A DNA stretch of 64,000 bases from Sipunculus nudus (lineage: Eukaryota; Annelida; Sipuncula; Golfingiida; Sipunculidae). Location of the stretch: positions 15,454,241-15,518,240 of the forward strand of contig CM049318.1 of the NCBI GenBank assembly GCA_026874595.1. The letters are read 5' to 3'. A program made the translations under genes and the position numbers. Under the pieces are notes generated by a model, which had not been told where the DNA came from, made no database searches, and saw only the letters and a program-made list of their open reading frames with translations. Positions 1-12,100 of the stretch are shown here, piece by piece; positions within the stretch are counted from its first letter, which is position 1; each line of letters opens with the position of its first letter.

Positions 1-2463
1 ATGATATCCTTGTCACCGAGATAATTACCCATTGGTCAAGAGCAGATCCAGGCAGGCACTGGAGTATAATTGTCATATTTGAAAATAAAATTACGGTCCC
101 GGTGTTTGCAATTCAAACAGAACAAACCAAGTGCAAATATCTTCTCTAAAACGGGCCTTATATAACTTTCTCCCGTTCCATGTGAAATATTCATATTTCC
201 AAGGTTTCCTCAGTTCCTAAGTTATGACTTTTAATAAAGGAAGGAAGGGACTGTAAATTATTCCTGTCGCAATTTGTAAAAATGGATAATATGTTTCGTA
301 AATTTCAAAAATTTGTTACATGGTGGCGCTGCTGGCTTCGTTTCTTTCCCAGTAATAAACATTATTAAATGTTAAAAAAGAATAAGTATTTTTGGGGATA
401 GGTACATAGGATTGCCTCTGAACAAATCAAAACATATTATCATGAATTGCATAGTAAAATGAGTCTTCTATTTCAAAATAGGAGGCACGAAATGTGAACA
501 TTAAGAATACCAACATTAAGGACATGTCTCTGTTTGTTTGTTTCATTTTTCTCCGTTTGACTTTTTTCATGTAATATTAAATGTACAAACATCTCTTCCT
601 GTCAAACAAATACACAAGACATACACATTTTTGTATGGTTAGGACATACAAATAATAATAATTTTTATAGGGATTCACCCCTCCTAATGTCGTGGGTCAA
701 TTGTTTTTTTTGCAAATGAAGACGAGGTTCTTATTTGTGGTATGACATAATTTTTCCTTAAAAGAGTTCTTAAAGGATGAAAAATGTGTTTGAACTGATC
801 ATTTACACCATTTCAAGAAATGAACCATTTTTAGGCATGCCCAAAAAATCCAACATTATATCCCGACCTGTAGAGAAAAAAAAAGGAAAAAAAATATCGC
901 CGGCTCGCACCGTATTTTTGTTTCAATAGTCCTTAGAACAATAATAATTTTGTATGACCTAAACGTCCCTCAGTGTTATTCGCCTTGTATTGAATAAGAA
1001 AAAAAAAATCATATATTTTATGCCTTTCTTAACTGATCTAAGGGAGTCTCTCAAAGCAGGCGCTCTGGCTGAAAGGATCTGGTTCCCTTCCTTCAACAAC
1101 GTTAATGGTTAAGTGAAAGGAAATCTCTCAATGGGCCAAAAGTAAAGGGAATATTTTAAACGAAGTGTTTTCACCTGTTCATTCCCCCTCTTTTGTATAT
1201 TATTTTATAAGTTTACATCAGGAAGTATGTTAACATGTTCAATGATCTCTGATGGATTTCAAATTTCTATTTGTCTGTCCATAAGTCCTTATAAATCTAA
1301 ATATTAGCAGCTTTCCTTGACACGTTATGGATGTTTATCGATGGTTGATCAGGATATTAAAAGTGATTCCCAACACTTAACAAAAGTCGGTTTACGACGA
1401 CGATACCTTACCTGCACATTTAACAGTATGGAATCCAGTTATCTTAGAGATAATTCTTTATAGACAAATGTGATATAATTTGGAAGCCCTTAAAGTAATT
1501 TATTTCAAGGCAATGTCATGATTGATGGTGTCAAAACATTATATCCGTATACATGAATAGATGTATGTACATACCAAAGCTATGTCTCCATCTTGGCAGT
1601 CTTGCAGAAATAAACATTTATATTTAGTCCATAATTGTATACATATGTTTATTTCCACTTTTTTGTTTTTTTTATTTAGCGTCATCATTAATTCAAATTT
1701 CTCTGGATAACATTAAAGGTTATAAAATATTTTGAAGATATTTAAGAATCTTATCAAGTACAGTGTAGTACAGCGTAATAGTAAGTACGCTGAGCTAGTG
1801 AGAGTAAGGCTGTTTGCTGGCGTCCTGATATGACCGCCGTCCGTTCTTTGACACCTAGCAAAGGCTTTACCATGCACAAAGGTGCCTCCAATTTGAACTG
1901 AGTGAACGGACACTAATCAACGGGAATTCAAAAGGTAAAGTGACACGAGACTGACATCGACGGATAGGTGAATTCATACTCTAAACACTCACCTTCAAAG
2001 TTGTTGCAGTTATGATCTGTGTGAATTACGCATGGCACGTTGGAATGTCTATTACTCAAATTGATATTTACGTGGCCAGGCATGTTTAAAAACATAAATC
2101 CGAAGAAATAAACCACAACTAGCCATCGACGATAAAATTTAAGAGGATATTTATATATATATAATTATATATATATATGTATATATATATATTGTAATAT
2201 ATCATCATTATTTTATAACACTGACTTTACATGTTCGTGTGTATTAGTGTATCATTGTATGATATACATTGTATATTATTCATGGCATGACTTTACAAAT
2301 GTGCGTAACTTCGAAAAGGATTTTATGTTTCAAAGTCATGTGACAGCCTCACAAAGTTCTCATTCTGTGTGGTTAAGTTGTATGGTGACTATTAAATGTG
2401 GTCCTACTGGCTTCCAGCTATAATGCATCTGTCATCTTTGAGATATACTTATACAATGTTATT

Positions 2464-2465
<2 letters not shown>

Positions 2466-2521
<56 letters not shown>
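2466..2521. repeat. (GA)n microsatellite
   Basis: An uninterrupted run of about 27 GA dinucleotides, read directly from the sequence. Confidence 0.95.
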
Positions 2522-2523
<2 letters not shown>

Positions 2524-2872
2524 ATGAGGAGATAAAATGTGCACGTAAACTTAATAGATTTATTATTAGAGTAATATTTGCATAATTGATAAATGCTCTA
2601 AATAGTAATGAGTTAATTTATTGCAAACAACTAAAACATATACCATAAAACGGTGAAATATTTAATGTACATGCAACACTACTCACACAAGCAATATATG
2701 AAAATAGGTAACATTTTGTTACAGAAAGTGAGTTCATTAAATTCAACTGAAACACAAACTCTGAAACCAAAAATTTACTTACGGCAATCACCTATATAAC
2801 ACACACCCAACTAACTCCAGTTTTAGCTACCTTATTTAGCGAGGCTTTACCGTCTTTAAAATGTGTTATATA

Positions 2873-2873
<1 letters not shown>

Positions 2874-2961
<88 letters not shown>
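2874..2961. repeat. compound (TA)n(GA)n microsatellite
   Basis: A TA run passes straight into a GA run. A second TA run lies at about 3103 to 3136. The short open frames across these tracts are low-complexity artefacts. Confidence 0.95.
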
Positions 2962-2964
<3 letters not shown>

Positions 2965-3101
2965 ATGAATAGCCATGCTGGTTCATTGTATATAGACATC
3001 GAACATGAAAACACAGAAAAGTTTCACTGCCGATGGGTCATGGATTCGATTCCAATCGGTGATGAACCAACCTTTCTTTGTATTCATGATCCATTTAAAT
3101 G

Positions 3102-3139
<38 letters not shown>

Positions 3140-4281
3140 GCATATAATAAAGTTAATTAACAAAAAAAAGCGTTTTTATCCCTAGGCTATTATACATACA
3201 CACAATCACTATATACAATGTATAACAACGTATGACATTCCTGAGAAATATAAATTCTAAATCATGAGGATAAAAGGTTCTGTGGAGAGTAGTTTTATGA
3301 CGTTTGAGCGCAGTTCTGTCATTGATTGCGAGTCTTTGAACAGAGGCCAAACGATAACTCATTAAAATAATTGTATTCAGAAAAAGCGCACCTAGTCAAT
3401 ATTTATATTAAAATTCGTTATTATGAAATCATATGTTCAGACGTCATTACCTCATAAATCGGACATGGTGATTTGGAATTTCCAAAAAGAGCCCATTGTT
3501 CAGTTTTTATGATTATAGCAGATCAGTTCCAGTTAATCTTTAAAGCACTTGTTGACCGTGACATGAGACGAGTGCCATTATGATTCAATCATTATCTTTA
3601 CTGTCTTTACAAACGCTTCGCTCCAATGAAATAATATCTCCTTAATACCTCTGTATAATTGAGCAGAGAGCTTCCACCAGTGTTTACCTTTATCTCGGCA
3701 CATGTGCTATCAATATATACATATATAGTCATTAAAAAATCAGAAATTAATTACATTTGGTTTTATTTTATAGTTATGAGATAATAGTAACAGTCTTTAA
3801 CCAGAAATATGCATTATCAGGAGTGCAGGCCTCGGCCATTTGGGTGGTCCTTATTATTTGATGCTCCCGAAAATGCGTTTGCCTTCTCTTATGCGATTCA
3901 TACTCCCAGCTTCTTCCCTACAGAAGATCTCCTACCCGTGTTTGTATTCACTTCTTCGGCCTATATTACCGGGTTTATTCATGTGAAGTGACTCCAGTTA
4001 CTGCATATTTGTGAATATTCCTGAATGTATATGAGCCAATCGACACCAGAGCACCATCTGTCGACTGGTTGTGGAACAAAAACTTGACGACGACCCGCTG
4101 TCCAACCACTAGGTTCGCCTAATGACGTTACGTCAGCGGAAAGTGCCGGTTGTGAGTATCAGGTGACCGTGTACTGTCTGCGAACTGTGTATGGAGGGCA
4201 GGTTTTAAAAATATGGGGAAACTGGCCTTCTGGTAATAAATAAATGTTGTTATGAAATGCAAATATAGTATTTTCTATGGT

Positions 4282-5590
4282 GGCTGATTTAGGATACAGA
4301 AAAGAATTTTGAAATCTCGAGATTACGTTTCGAGATCTTGAGATGCCATTTCGAGATTTCAACATAACATCTCGAGATCTCGACATAAATTATCAAAAAA
4401 AAATATTTTTCTACAGAAAAAAAATTATTTCGAGATCTCGAGAATGTTAAGTCGACCCTGAAAGGCGGATTCGAAGCCATGGCTGAGAAATCACTCAAAT
4501 AGAAATGTTTAGGTCTGCATGCATGCATTCTGGGTATCTAATTATTTTAAAAATACAAACGAATATATGAGCTTGGTATAGAAACACGCTTTATGTACAT
4601 TTTTTTAGCTTTTGTTTTATTGAAATGGCGGTTTGTTTTATGGCATATGTATTTGACCATCATAAATGAAAATATTCTCACAATGATTACTGCGTTTTCG
4701 GATAGGTACGGTGGGTGTGTCTGTGGGGGGGGGGGGGGGGGGAGGGGGTGCTTTAGCCCCTTATGCCCCAGTCTTGATCCAATATAGCTAACTATAGCTC
4801 AGAATACCTTTAGTCAACCTATCTTCATAAATGATTTATATTAATAAATAAACGGTTTAGATATTTCGATCATCTCTCATCATGATGTTCCTTCTGCAAA
4901 ATGCTCTGCTTTGGTCTTAAAGCCACTTCATCTGCCTTTTTTATAGAACTTTTGTGATACCGGCTAACTCTGCATATACATATTAAAAAGTAAAGGTAAT
5001 TCTTGCTGGAAGGTTCTTATAGCGCCACTTTGACGTATACACATTTTATATACACAAGGTACTTGATCCAGTGTTAACATACAGATAAAAACATATAACC
5101 GAGTTATTTAAAAATCCCATATTGATGTTTGTTAGAGCATGTGAAGCAATGCAATATTTGTCATTTACAGAACTCTGTACTCTCTGAATTGAAGTCAGAT
5201 GTCTTTGCCAGAAGTCTTTCTATTACGATCGGTGGCCATTTTTGCACCCCACCCGTCCTCCCGACCCATGTCATAAACACGTGGATATAAACAAAAGGCT
5301 CTACCTTTACCCCGTGGGATTTGCTGATTTTTATGAAACGTTCAACAGATTATGTTTATTGGACAGACGTCAGATATAGGAGTAGGTCCCTTTAACTTTG
5401 TTTTGCTTTACGTCAATTAAGCATCGAACGTTCAACACACACGTAGACTCAAGATTTCGACTTAACATCTCGAGATAAATATATTTTTTTTCTGCAGCAA
5501 ACATTTTTTTGGTGAGATTTTATGTCGAGATCTCGAGATGTTATCTCGAGATCTCGAGATAAATATTTTGTTCTGTGTCCTAAATCAGCC
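4282..5590. mobile_element. foldback/TIR element rich in CTCGAGAT words
   Basis: The left end (GGCTGATTTAGGATACAGAA, from 4282) and the right end (TTCTGTGTCCTAAATCAGCC, to 5590) are inverted copies with one mismatch. Inside each end lies about 100 to 150 bp dense in CTCGAGAT and CGAGATCT words separated by an A/T-rich spacer, so the arms can pair. The 1.0 kb interior shows no transposase frame. I could not fix a target-site duplication. It looks like a non-autonomous foldback DNA element of unknown superfamily. Confidence 0.65.
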
Positions 5591-6683
5591 AGCGTAATTT
5601 TCGGATCACGTAGTTCTAATTTAACAGTGAAAATACTGCTGGAAATTTACATAATAACTACTGTAGCCACATGGGCATCAACAACTTAACACTCCTTTTT
5701 TTTATTGAGGAACATCAAATCCATGACCAGATTATATATGTTAGTAAATTGAATGGCACAAAAATACATAAGAAGAAAAATATTAAAAGAACGTTGATAT
5801 TCGGATTGATTGAACTTGGAAAGAAATGGATTGCGGTGCGTCATGATTACTTTATTAGTTTTTAACAGGTGTTAGTAAAAATCTTTTGAGACATTTAAAG
5901 CTTTCAAGAGCATAGATCATCACTCATTTTGCTCAATACGCCCCCGAGGCAGCGGAAATCTTGCGCTTCTAAAGAAGCAACTGATTTTCACGCTGCCAGC
6001 TTTGACCGTTTATGATATATTTAGACACCAGATGGCGGTTCGTTGTCCGCTGAAATAAACGTGCGTATGATGTGACAAGCAGCCAATCAGATGCCAATAA
6101 ACAAACACTCGACAGGCATCCTGGCTCCGCCCATTGCTGCGCTTACTGCCGCTAGATGTGTTTCCGGTCGAATTTAAATTACTCCCTCTGCATTCTCGCA
6201 TCATCGACCGATTCGATTATGACATTATGACTGTGTTAGCGTGGCCATGTATCTGTTGTCTGCAGAACTGAAACAAGCCAGCGAGGTGTGAACGCAGCCT
6301 TTGTTGTTACGTTTCGTTTGAATTACAGCTCAACGGCCGAGCATCCTATGTGCCCAAGGCCCAAAGCAAACCAGGTCAGGGGCAATTCTCTCTGAGCCTG
6401 TGGCCTGTTCAGACGGTTACGCGGAGCGATGAGCTGTCACTCAAAATGAAATAAACATGATTGGCTCCTTGTATTCCTCGCTTGGTTTTGTCTTCCAGCA
6501 CAAGGTCTCATCTGATTGGACAAAAATACAGTGCTCCCCTCTGGTGTAGCAATTCAGGATACGAGGTCATAACAAAAAGCGCCTTACGATAAAGGGTAGT
6601 AGCCCTATAGGTAAAGCGCTGTGTAAAGAGCGTATTTGCTCAAAGGAAAAGATCTTACCTCATCAGTTTTTATTCCAGTTTGG

Positions 6684-6685
<2 letters not shown>
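5591..6685. other. gene-free stretch with a CCAAT/GC-box-like island
   Basis: No coding region is recognised. Between about 6010 and 6500 the composition is less AT-rich than its surroundings. It contains two CCAAT-like words near 6085 to 6100, a CCGCCC GC-box-like word near 6127, and a TTTCCGGT ETS-like word near 6162. This could be a promoter or CpG-rich repeat remnant, but no exon can be attached to it. Confidence 0.3.
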
Positions 6686-6726
<41 letters not shown>

Positions 6727-6980
6727 AATCACATTCATTCATTTTCAATTAACTCAAATCGTAATTAAGCATATTTGTGTATGTCTTGTGTATATGGTCT
6801 ATATACATTTATTGTCTATTTCGATGCATCAGAGAATGCGTGAGGAGAATTCGGCTGTTTCTTCTCAAGGACCCGGATGCACTCCGGCACTAATCATTGT
6901 GAAACAGTGCACCAGCATTCAAATTTAAAGTTTCTTTCTGATGTAAAATCGTTGGTCACTGACTAGACACATAAGACATA

Positions 6981-7056
<76 letters not shown>

Positions 7057-7160
7057 GGTAGAGTTACCCTCCTTTGTAAAGTGCTCTATGGCCTACCGAC
7101 TAGGCCAGAGCAGTATAACTCTGAAGAAAAACAACACTGTATATATATATATATATATAT
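6686..7160. repeat. TA microsatellites flanking a dispersed repeat
   Basis: Long (TA)n runs lie at about 6686 to 6723, 6979 to 7053 and 7139 to 7161. The unique-looking segment between the last two ends with a 26-bp stretch (7115 to 7140) that reappears as its exact reverse complement at about 46478 to 46503, again next to a long TA run. It is therefore a dispersed repeat that carries a TA microsatellite with it. Confidence 0.8.
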
Positions 7161-7436
7161 ACACACAGTTATGTAGGGGGCACAGTTATGACAGCTGCCG
7201 CATGCGCTGATTTCTGTTTGGAGAGAGTCGCCTTATGTACGACTCAGTAGGCATTAGTATTGGATTCTCTAGGAATCTCGATAGGCTCTCTTATGTTAGA
7301 GGGAGAAAATTACGCTGTATGCAAAGGGCTGTTAAAATACAGGGTCTCCTGCAGGGTTTATTTTTCACTACTTTATGAACTGGAGTTACCCGAGTCATTG
7401 GTTGGTCTGCTCCGCTCCTGGCAACGTACTGTTTTT

Positions 7437-7560
7437 ACACACACACACACACCCTAACATACACACACACACACACTCCCTCGTACGCACCCTCACACCT
7501 ACATATACACGCACCCCCGCACTCACCTTCGTACGCACCCTAACACACATACACACGCCC
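7437..7560. repeat. (CA)n-rich low-complexity tract
   Basis: A stretch of ACACAC runs and CACCCT/CGCACC variants. Open frames occur on both strands over this tract, which is typical of low complexity rather than coding. Confidence 0.85.
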
Positions 7561-7689
7561 ATGACTCTCTCCGTAAATACATTGGCCGTCAATAATCTTC
7601 AAGGGGTAGGGAGGGACTATTTATATAAATTTATTAATTCTGAAATATCAAAATATTAATATATCAGTATTTTCTACTGTTATTAAAAA

Positions 7690-7990
7690 ATTATACTGTG
7701 GAGCGGATGGTGGATGGCAAAGATGCCGGACTTGTGATCAAGCGGTCATGGGTTCGAATCCCTAGCCTCTCACTTCTTCGCTACGACCAATAAGCAAGGT
7801 ATCAGCCACAAGAGTGCTTATGTCTACCCAGTATTACAAATGGGTACCGGATTAAGTGCCACCTGCGTATGGCGGCCCTGGCGATCTAAAAACCGTGTCC
7901 CCAGGGAGCTACCATGCACCTGGAAGTAAATTATAAAGTCTTCTGAGCCAGTTTTATTGGAAGAAGTCTTATAACCTGCAACTTTTACTT
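7690..7990 (+). mobile_element. tRNA-derived SINE
   Basis: The 5' part looks like a tRNA promoter: an A-box-like TGGCAAAGATGCC near 7713 and a perfect B-box GGTTCGAATCC at 7751. After it comes a conserved-type body with ATGGGTACC (7840 to 7850) and a 3' tail ending near a CTTTTACTTTTACTTTT run. Layout and length (about 300 bp) match a tRNA-head SINE. There is no tRNA cloverleaf, so it is not called as a tRNA gene. Confidence 0.7.
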
Positions 7991-8188
7991 TTACTTTTCT
8001 TTAATTAATTTGAATGGGTCACACAGACAATATATATCATATATATATTCACTGAATAGCAGTGGGATGATTACATTTTGAGTCATCAAAAACCTCTAGG
8101 ATGGCAACGTCTGGTATTGGCCATTTTTTAAACTTCTTTTTAACAGAAAGAGGGACATAAAATTCAAGTTTAATCTGTCTCTTTTTTT

Positions 8189-8720
8189 TTGGTACCGGGC
8201 AATATGGACATCACTTTTAATCGACATCATGGGCCTTTCCCCTTCACCTTCTTAGGGGCTGGGGTACATTTTGTGCCCCTTGGATTCTTTTTATTTTATG
8301 TTTTTTTTTTTTTTTTGTTTTTTTTTTGGGGGGGGGGGGGGGGTAAACATGGTCACTCATTTGATAGTGTTTTCATATTTTCGTAAAAAAATCATATCCG
8401 CATCTAGTTTTATTGTAGTAGTAAAAACTGAGCAAATCCTGTTTTCATATAACTATATAATATGTTATCAGGGTGATGAAAGGTATGATGAGTAAAGTAT
8501 GGAAAGTATGGGATAAGGATTATGCGCTGTTTGTTTATGGGGAGAGGGGGGGGGGGGGGGGTCTTCTGTCTGTTCCTTGGATTGTTTGCCTCACACAAAC
8601 ATTTGTGTACATGTTCTCCTAAGCGGAGAATTTCACGAATTACCATACTTAATTTAGGACACAGGGAGACATAGTTGCCGAAAAAGAACTTTTATTTCTT
8701 GCAAGATGTTCATAATTACA
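8189..8720. other. homopolymer-rich intergenic DNA
   Basis: Poly-T followed by poly-G (about 8300 to 8343) and a second poly-G (about 8546 to 8560). Short frames here are homopolymer artefacts. It lies just 3' of gene A. Confidence 0.6.
8691..8696 (-). terminator. polyadenylation signal of gene A
   Basis: AATAAA on the minus strand, about 31 bases after the TGA that ends the last open frame of gene A (8727 to 8729). The spacing fits a short 3' UTR, but transcript evidence would be needed to confirm it. Confidence 0.45.
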
Positions 8721-8726
8721 ATTTAA

Positions 8727-9148
8727 TCACTTATTAATACAAAAATGTGTTATTCCTTTCCTCTTTTTAATTCTATAAAAAATGCCAGCTAAGGAAAAAA
8801 ATTGTATCTGAATACGGATGTAATTTAAAGTGAAGGTGGCACATATAATGAATTTAGCAAATATTTTTAAGGTTACAAAATATATATAATAATCTGGGAA
8901 TGCCTGCATGTCATGATTCCGGAAGTGAGGTCCACGTGGTACTTCCGGTTTATACGGAGGGAATGTGTTTGCACGCGGCTTGGAGTCTCGTACGTAGATA
9001 CGGGTAGTAGGTCCGGTAGTTGTAGTAGTAGTTGTCGTGGAGGGTTTCTGGATACTGCAAGGATACCAGCGGAGTCTCCCTCTCGACATGGCATAACTCA
9101 GGAAACACTTGATATATCGGTTGTCTCCTGTGGGATTCCGGTAGGCAG
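8727..9148 (-). CDS. Gene A last exon: degenerate M15 C-terminal part with Thr-rich insertion
   Basis: Acceptor TTGTAG at 9149 to 9154, entered in phase 1. The first 32 residues align with the last exon of gene B (YRNPTGDNRYIKCFLSY versus SNDRKSGSNPYKCFLSN). The family's LRWGG reads LRWYP here. A Thr-rich run (STTTTTTTTGPTT) and a Pro/Arg-rich stretch follow, then a PHF that may or may not equal the usual DxxHF zinc-ligand site; the Asp is absent. The last 50 or so residues are rich in I, F, Y and K with a KKRK patch. They could be a hydrophobic tail or simply AT-rich sequence read through, so the exact 3' end is uncertain. An AATAAA lies 31 bases past the stop. Confidence 0.65.
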
Positions 9149-12100
9149 CTACAACAGAAAAATGATCAAAATCAAGATATACTGAAAAACCCTGGTAAAT
9201 GCTGTGAATCATTAAAAACTTACACACACACACACACACACTCTCTTTCTCTTTCTCTTTCTCTCTCTCTCTCTCTCTCTCCGTTCAATTCAAGTGGCGT
9301 CAATTTATCTTTAAGGGGTTGGGGGGGGGGGGGGGTTGACTCGCAGGCGTTGAGGGTAATAAATTTGGAATAACTTTTTTTATAAACACATACATACATG
9401 TATATATATATTTATATATTATATATATATTATGTTTTCTGAATATATTAATTCTAAACCAGGTTTAGATATTATATTTCATAGTAAACTAAGAAATAGA
9501 ACCAAAGTCTATGAATCTATTTATTAATATATAATATTTTCAATATATAATTATTATTCTCTGAATATCAGGGTATGATTACATTGACCATCCCCTTGCT
9601 AAAAGCGTGTGTGTGTGGGGGGGGGGGGGGGCGGGGGAAGGGAAATATACCTTATCCCCTAAACTAGATTCATAAACAATTGCTCTCTCTGTGTCTCTGT
9701 CTCTGTCTCTCTCTCTCTGTCTCTCTCTCTCTCTTTGGGAGTTGGAGACAAAGTACCTTTTGTTTCCCTCACATTTTAGGGACTAAAACATAATTTGTAA
9801 ATCTGGGGATAATTCCGTCAATCAAATTTAAAGTTTCGTCACATTTTCCTCAATATTATTTTTTCATTTATACATCTCATATTAAGAAATAATATGGAGG
9901 GTTGCAGAAACGTTTATTGTTCTTTGCATTCTTATATTGACTTTGAAATATCGAGAACATTTCACAACCGACATGGTACTGAAACATAATGATCGACTCT
10001 TACTGGCGATATCAGTATTATAATGCCCATGCCAGTGTCATTTTTCCAATATCGGTATCATAGTATCAATACTAGTGTCATATAGTCAATATAGATATCA
10101 TATGGTCAACTATAGTATCATGGTGTCAATATTCGTGTCATAGTGATTATATCAATATCATAGTATCAATATCAGAATCATAGTGTCAATATCAGTATCA
10201 TCATGATTACATCAATATCATAGTGTCATTATCAATATCATAGTTTCAATATTAGTGTCAGAGTGGTTGCAGCAATATCCTAGTGTCAATATCAGTGTTA
10301 TAGTGTCAATAAAAGTATCATAGTGCCAACACCAGTATTATAGTGATAATTTCAGTATATTTTGTCTATGTCAGTATAATTGTGTCAATAGTAGTGTCAT
10401 ACTGATTATATCAATATCATAGTGTCAATATCAGTATCATAGTATCAATATCAGTATCATAGTGTCAACATCAGTGTCATAGTGTCACTATCAGTATTAT
10501 AGTTCCCACCCCAATGTCGTAGTGTCAGTTTTAGTATCATATTGCAAATATCAGAATCATAGTGTCTATATCAGTGTCATAATGCCAATATGGGTTCTTT
10601 TTCACTATTGCATTATAAACCCTGTACGTACCAGCCATACAGCCACCATCACACACGCGGGGTCCCAGTCCATACAACAGGTTGAATTTGATGGCGTGTC
10701 CGATCTGATGGTGAAGCAAGGTCAAGGACGACATCCCTGGGGGACGTTGGGTTCTCATGTTGAGCCAACTCGTGGTGACATTCACCTGTACATAGATTCA
10801 TAAACAATGTTTATTTATAACAATATATAAATACATATCTGGCATTCACGATGTATTATTCTTCTTATCTTGTAGTCTTATACACCGTTATTCTTATGAA
10901 TTGCAACACCTTTCTAACTTTTACTATATAAATATGGTTAAGTCATTAATCGTACAAAACATTATGTTTTGGTTGTATTTCACTGTAAAATGAATAATTT
11001 AATAAAATTAAGTAATGTTTACATACTTCAAGTCCTCTGACGTATACTATATCTGTCATAAAATAGACAATGTACTCTTTTAAAAGAGTAAAGTTAATGT
11101 ATAAGTAAAATTATTGGTTACTTATTACTCCTACATTTAATTTCTCTTGTAATATATTTATTCTAACAGCCTGTTGCCAATTTAAACAACTTTATAATCG
11201 TTTGATCTAATTCTAAATTTAAAACAGGTTAAAACTGATAAATTATTACCTTTACTCTACAGCTCTGGGCGAAGGAGGCGATGGCATTCATTTTTGGCCA
11301 GAACGAAACATCGACTATTGCAGGCTTCATATTGACGAAGACCACCCTGTTGACATAAGGTCTCAAGGTACACTGACTGTCTATTAAAGAAAACAGAAAA
11401 GTAAGAATGATGTATACATGCTGCATGATCACAAAACCTCTAACAACCATCGTCAAGAGCATGTTATATAATATTATGCCAATTCTGTCACACTATCAGT
11501 CCAGTTTTGCATTAAACAAACGTTTTCCAGCTAAACCGTGGCAGGCCAATACAAGATCTCAGTGCCTGCTCTTCAACTGTTTAGCAGCTTGTTATGGTTT
11601 TGCTTGTGAGTAAACACGATCCATGCACGCATGTCTGTTTACTATGACAATGCAGTGTGACCGGAGGTCTTTTTTTGCGCATGTTGATAGATCTCAAACA
11701 AGGACTAGTCCGAACTCGAACATGTACGGTTGTGAAATACCAGTTGTCAATCTGAATGGAAAGCGGAAAACGCAGGCGGCGTTTAGGTAAGCGCCAGTGA
11801 TCGCGCCCGGTCAACTTTTTTTTTACACTCGAGTAAGCCGACGGCTCCAGTACAATATTTTGGCAGGTACCATTTTATTTCAAAGAGAAGACGCTATGTT
11901 TTGGGGAAATTCAACATGCTTTGGGTGTGATTAGGTCCGTTTAATGACGATGGTGGGTTGCCTCTGTGTGACGTTGAACTTTATTCATTTTACATTGATT
12001 GTACAGATAATTATAATAACTAGTGCTAAAGGGACTCTCCATGAAACAGAAGGTGGCATTAGTAGCCAGTGACGAGGAGAAAACCGGAGACCCACAGACC

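Larger units (their letters stand above)
1..4281. other. gene-poor AT-rich flank
   Basis: No gene can be supported here. The stretch is AT-rich with many stops in all frames and holds microsatellites (GA tract near 2.47 kb, TA/GA tract near 2.88 kb, TA tracts near 2.15 and 3.1 kb). Two short minus-strand open stretches at 1.7 to 2.1 kb could be joined through an 80-bp GT-AG intron, but they resemble no family I know and are not called. Confidence 0.6.

Noticed and set aside
1713-2116. Two minus-strand open stretches joined by a possible 80-bp GT-AG intron (1913-1992) in compatible phase
   Set aside because: No recognised domain, a very short intron, a weak upstream border and AT-rich context. 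Not enough to call exons.
6010-6500. Promoter of an unseen gene
   Set aside because: CCAAT, GC-box and ETS-like words are present, but no downstream exon on either strand could be supported, so it is only noted.
7690-7780. tRNA gene (also at 12.14, 18.57 and 34.00 kb)
   Set aside because: A- and B-box-like words are present, but aminoacyl stems do not pair and long non-tRNA bodies follow, so these are SINEs.
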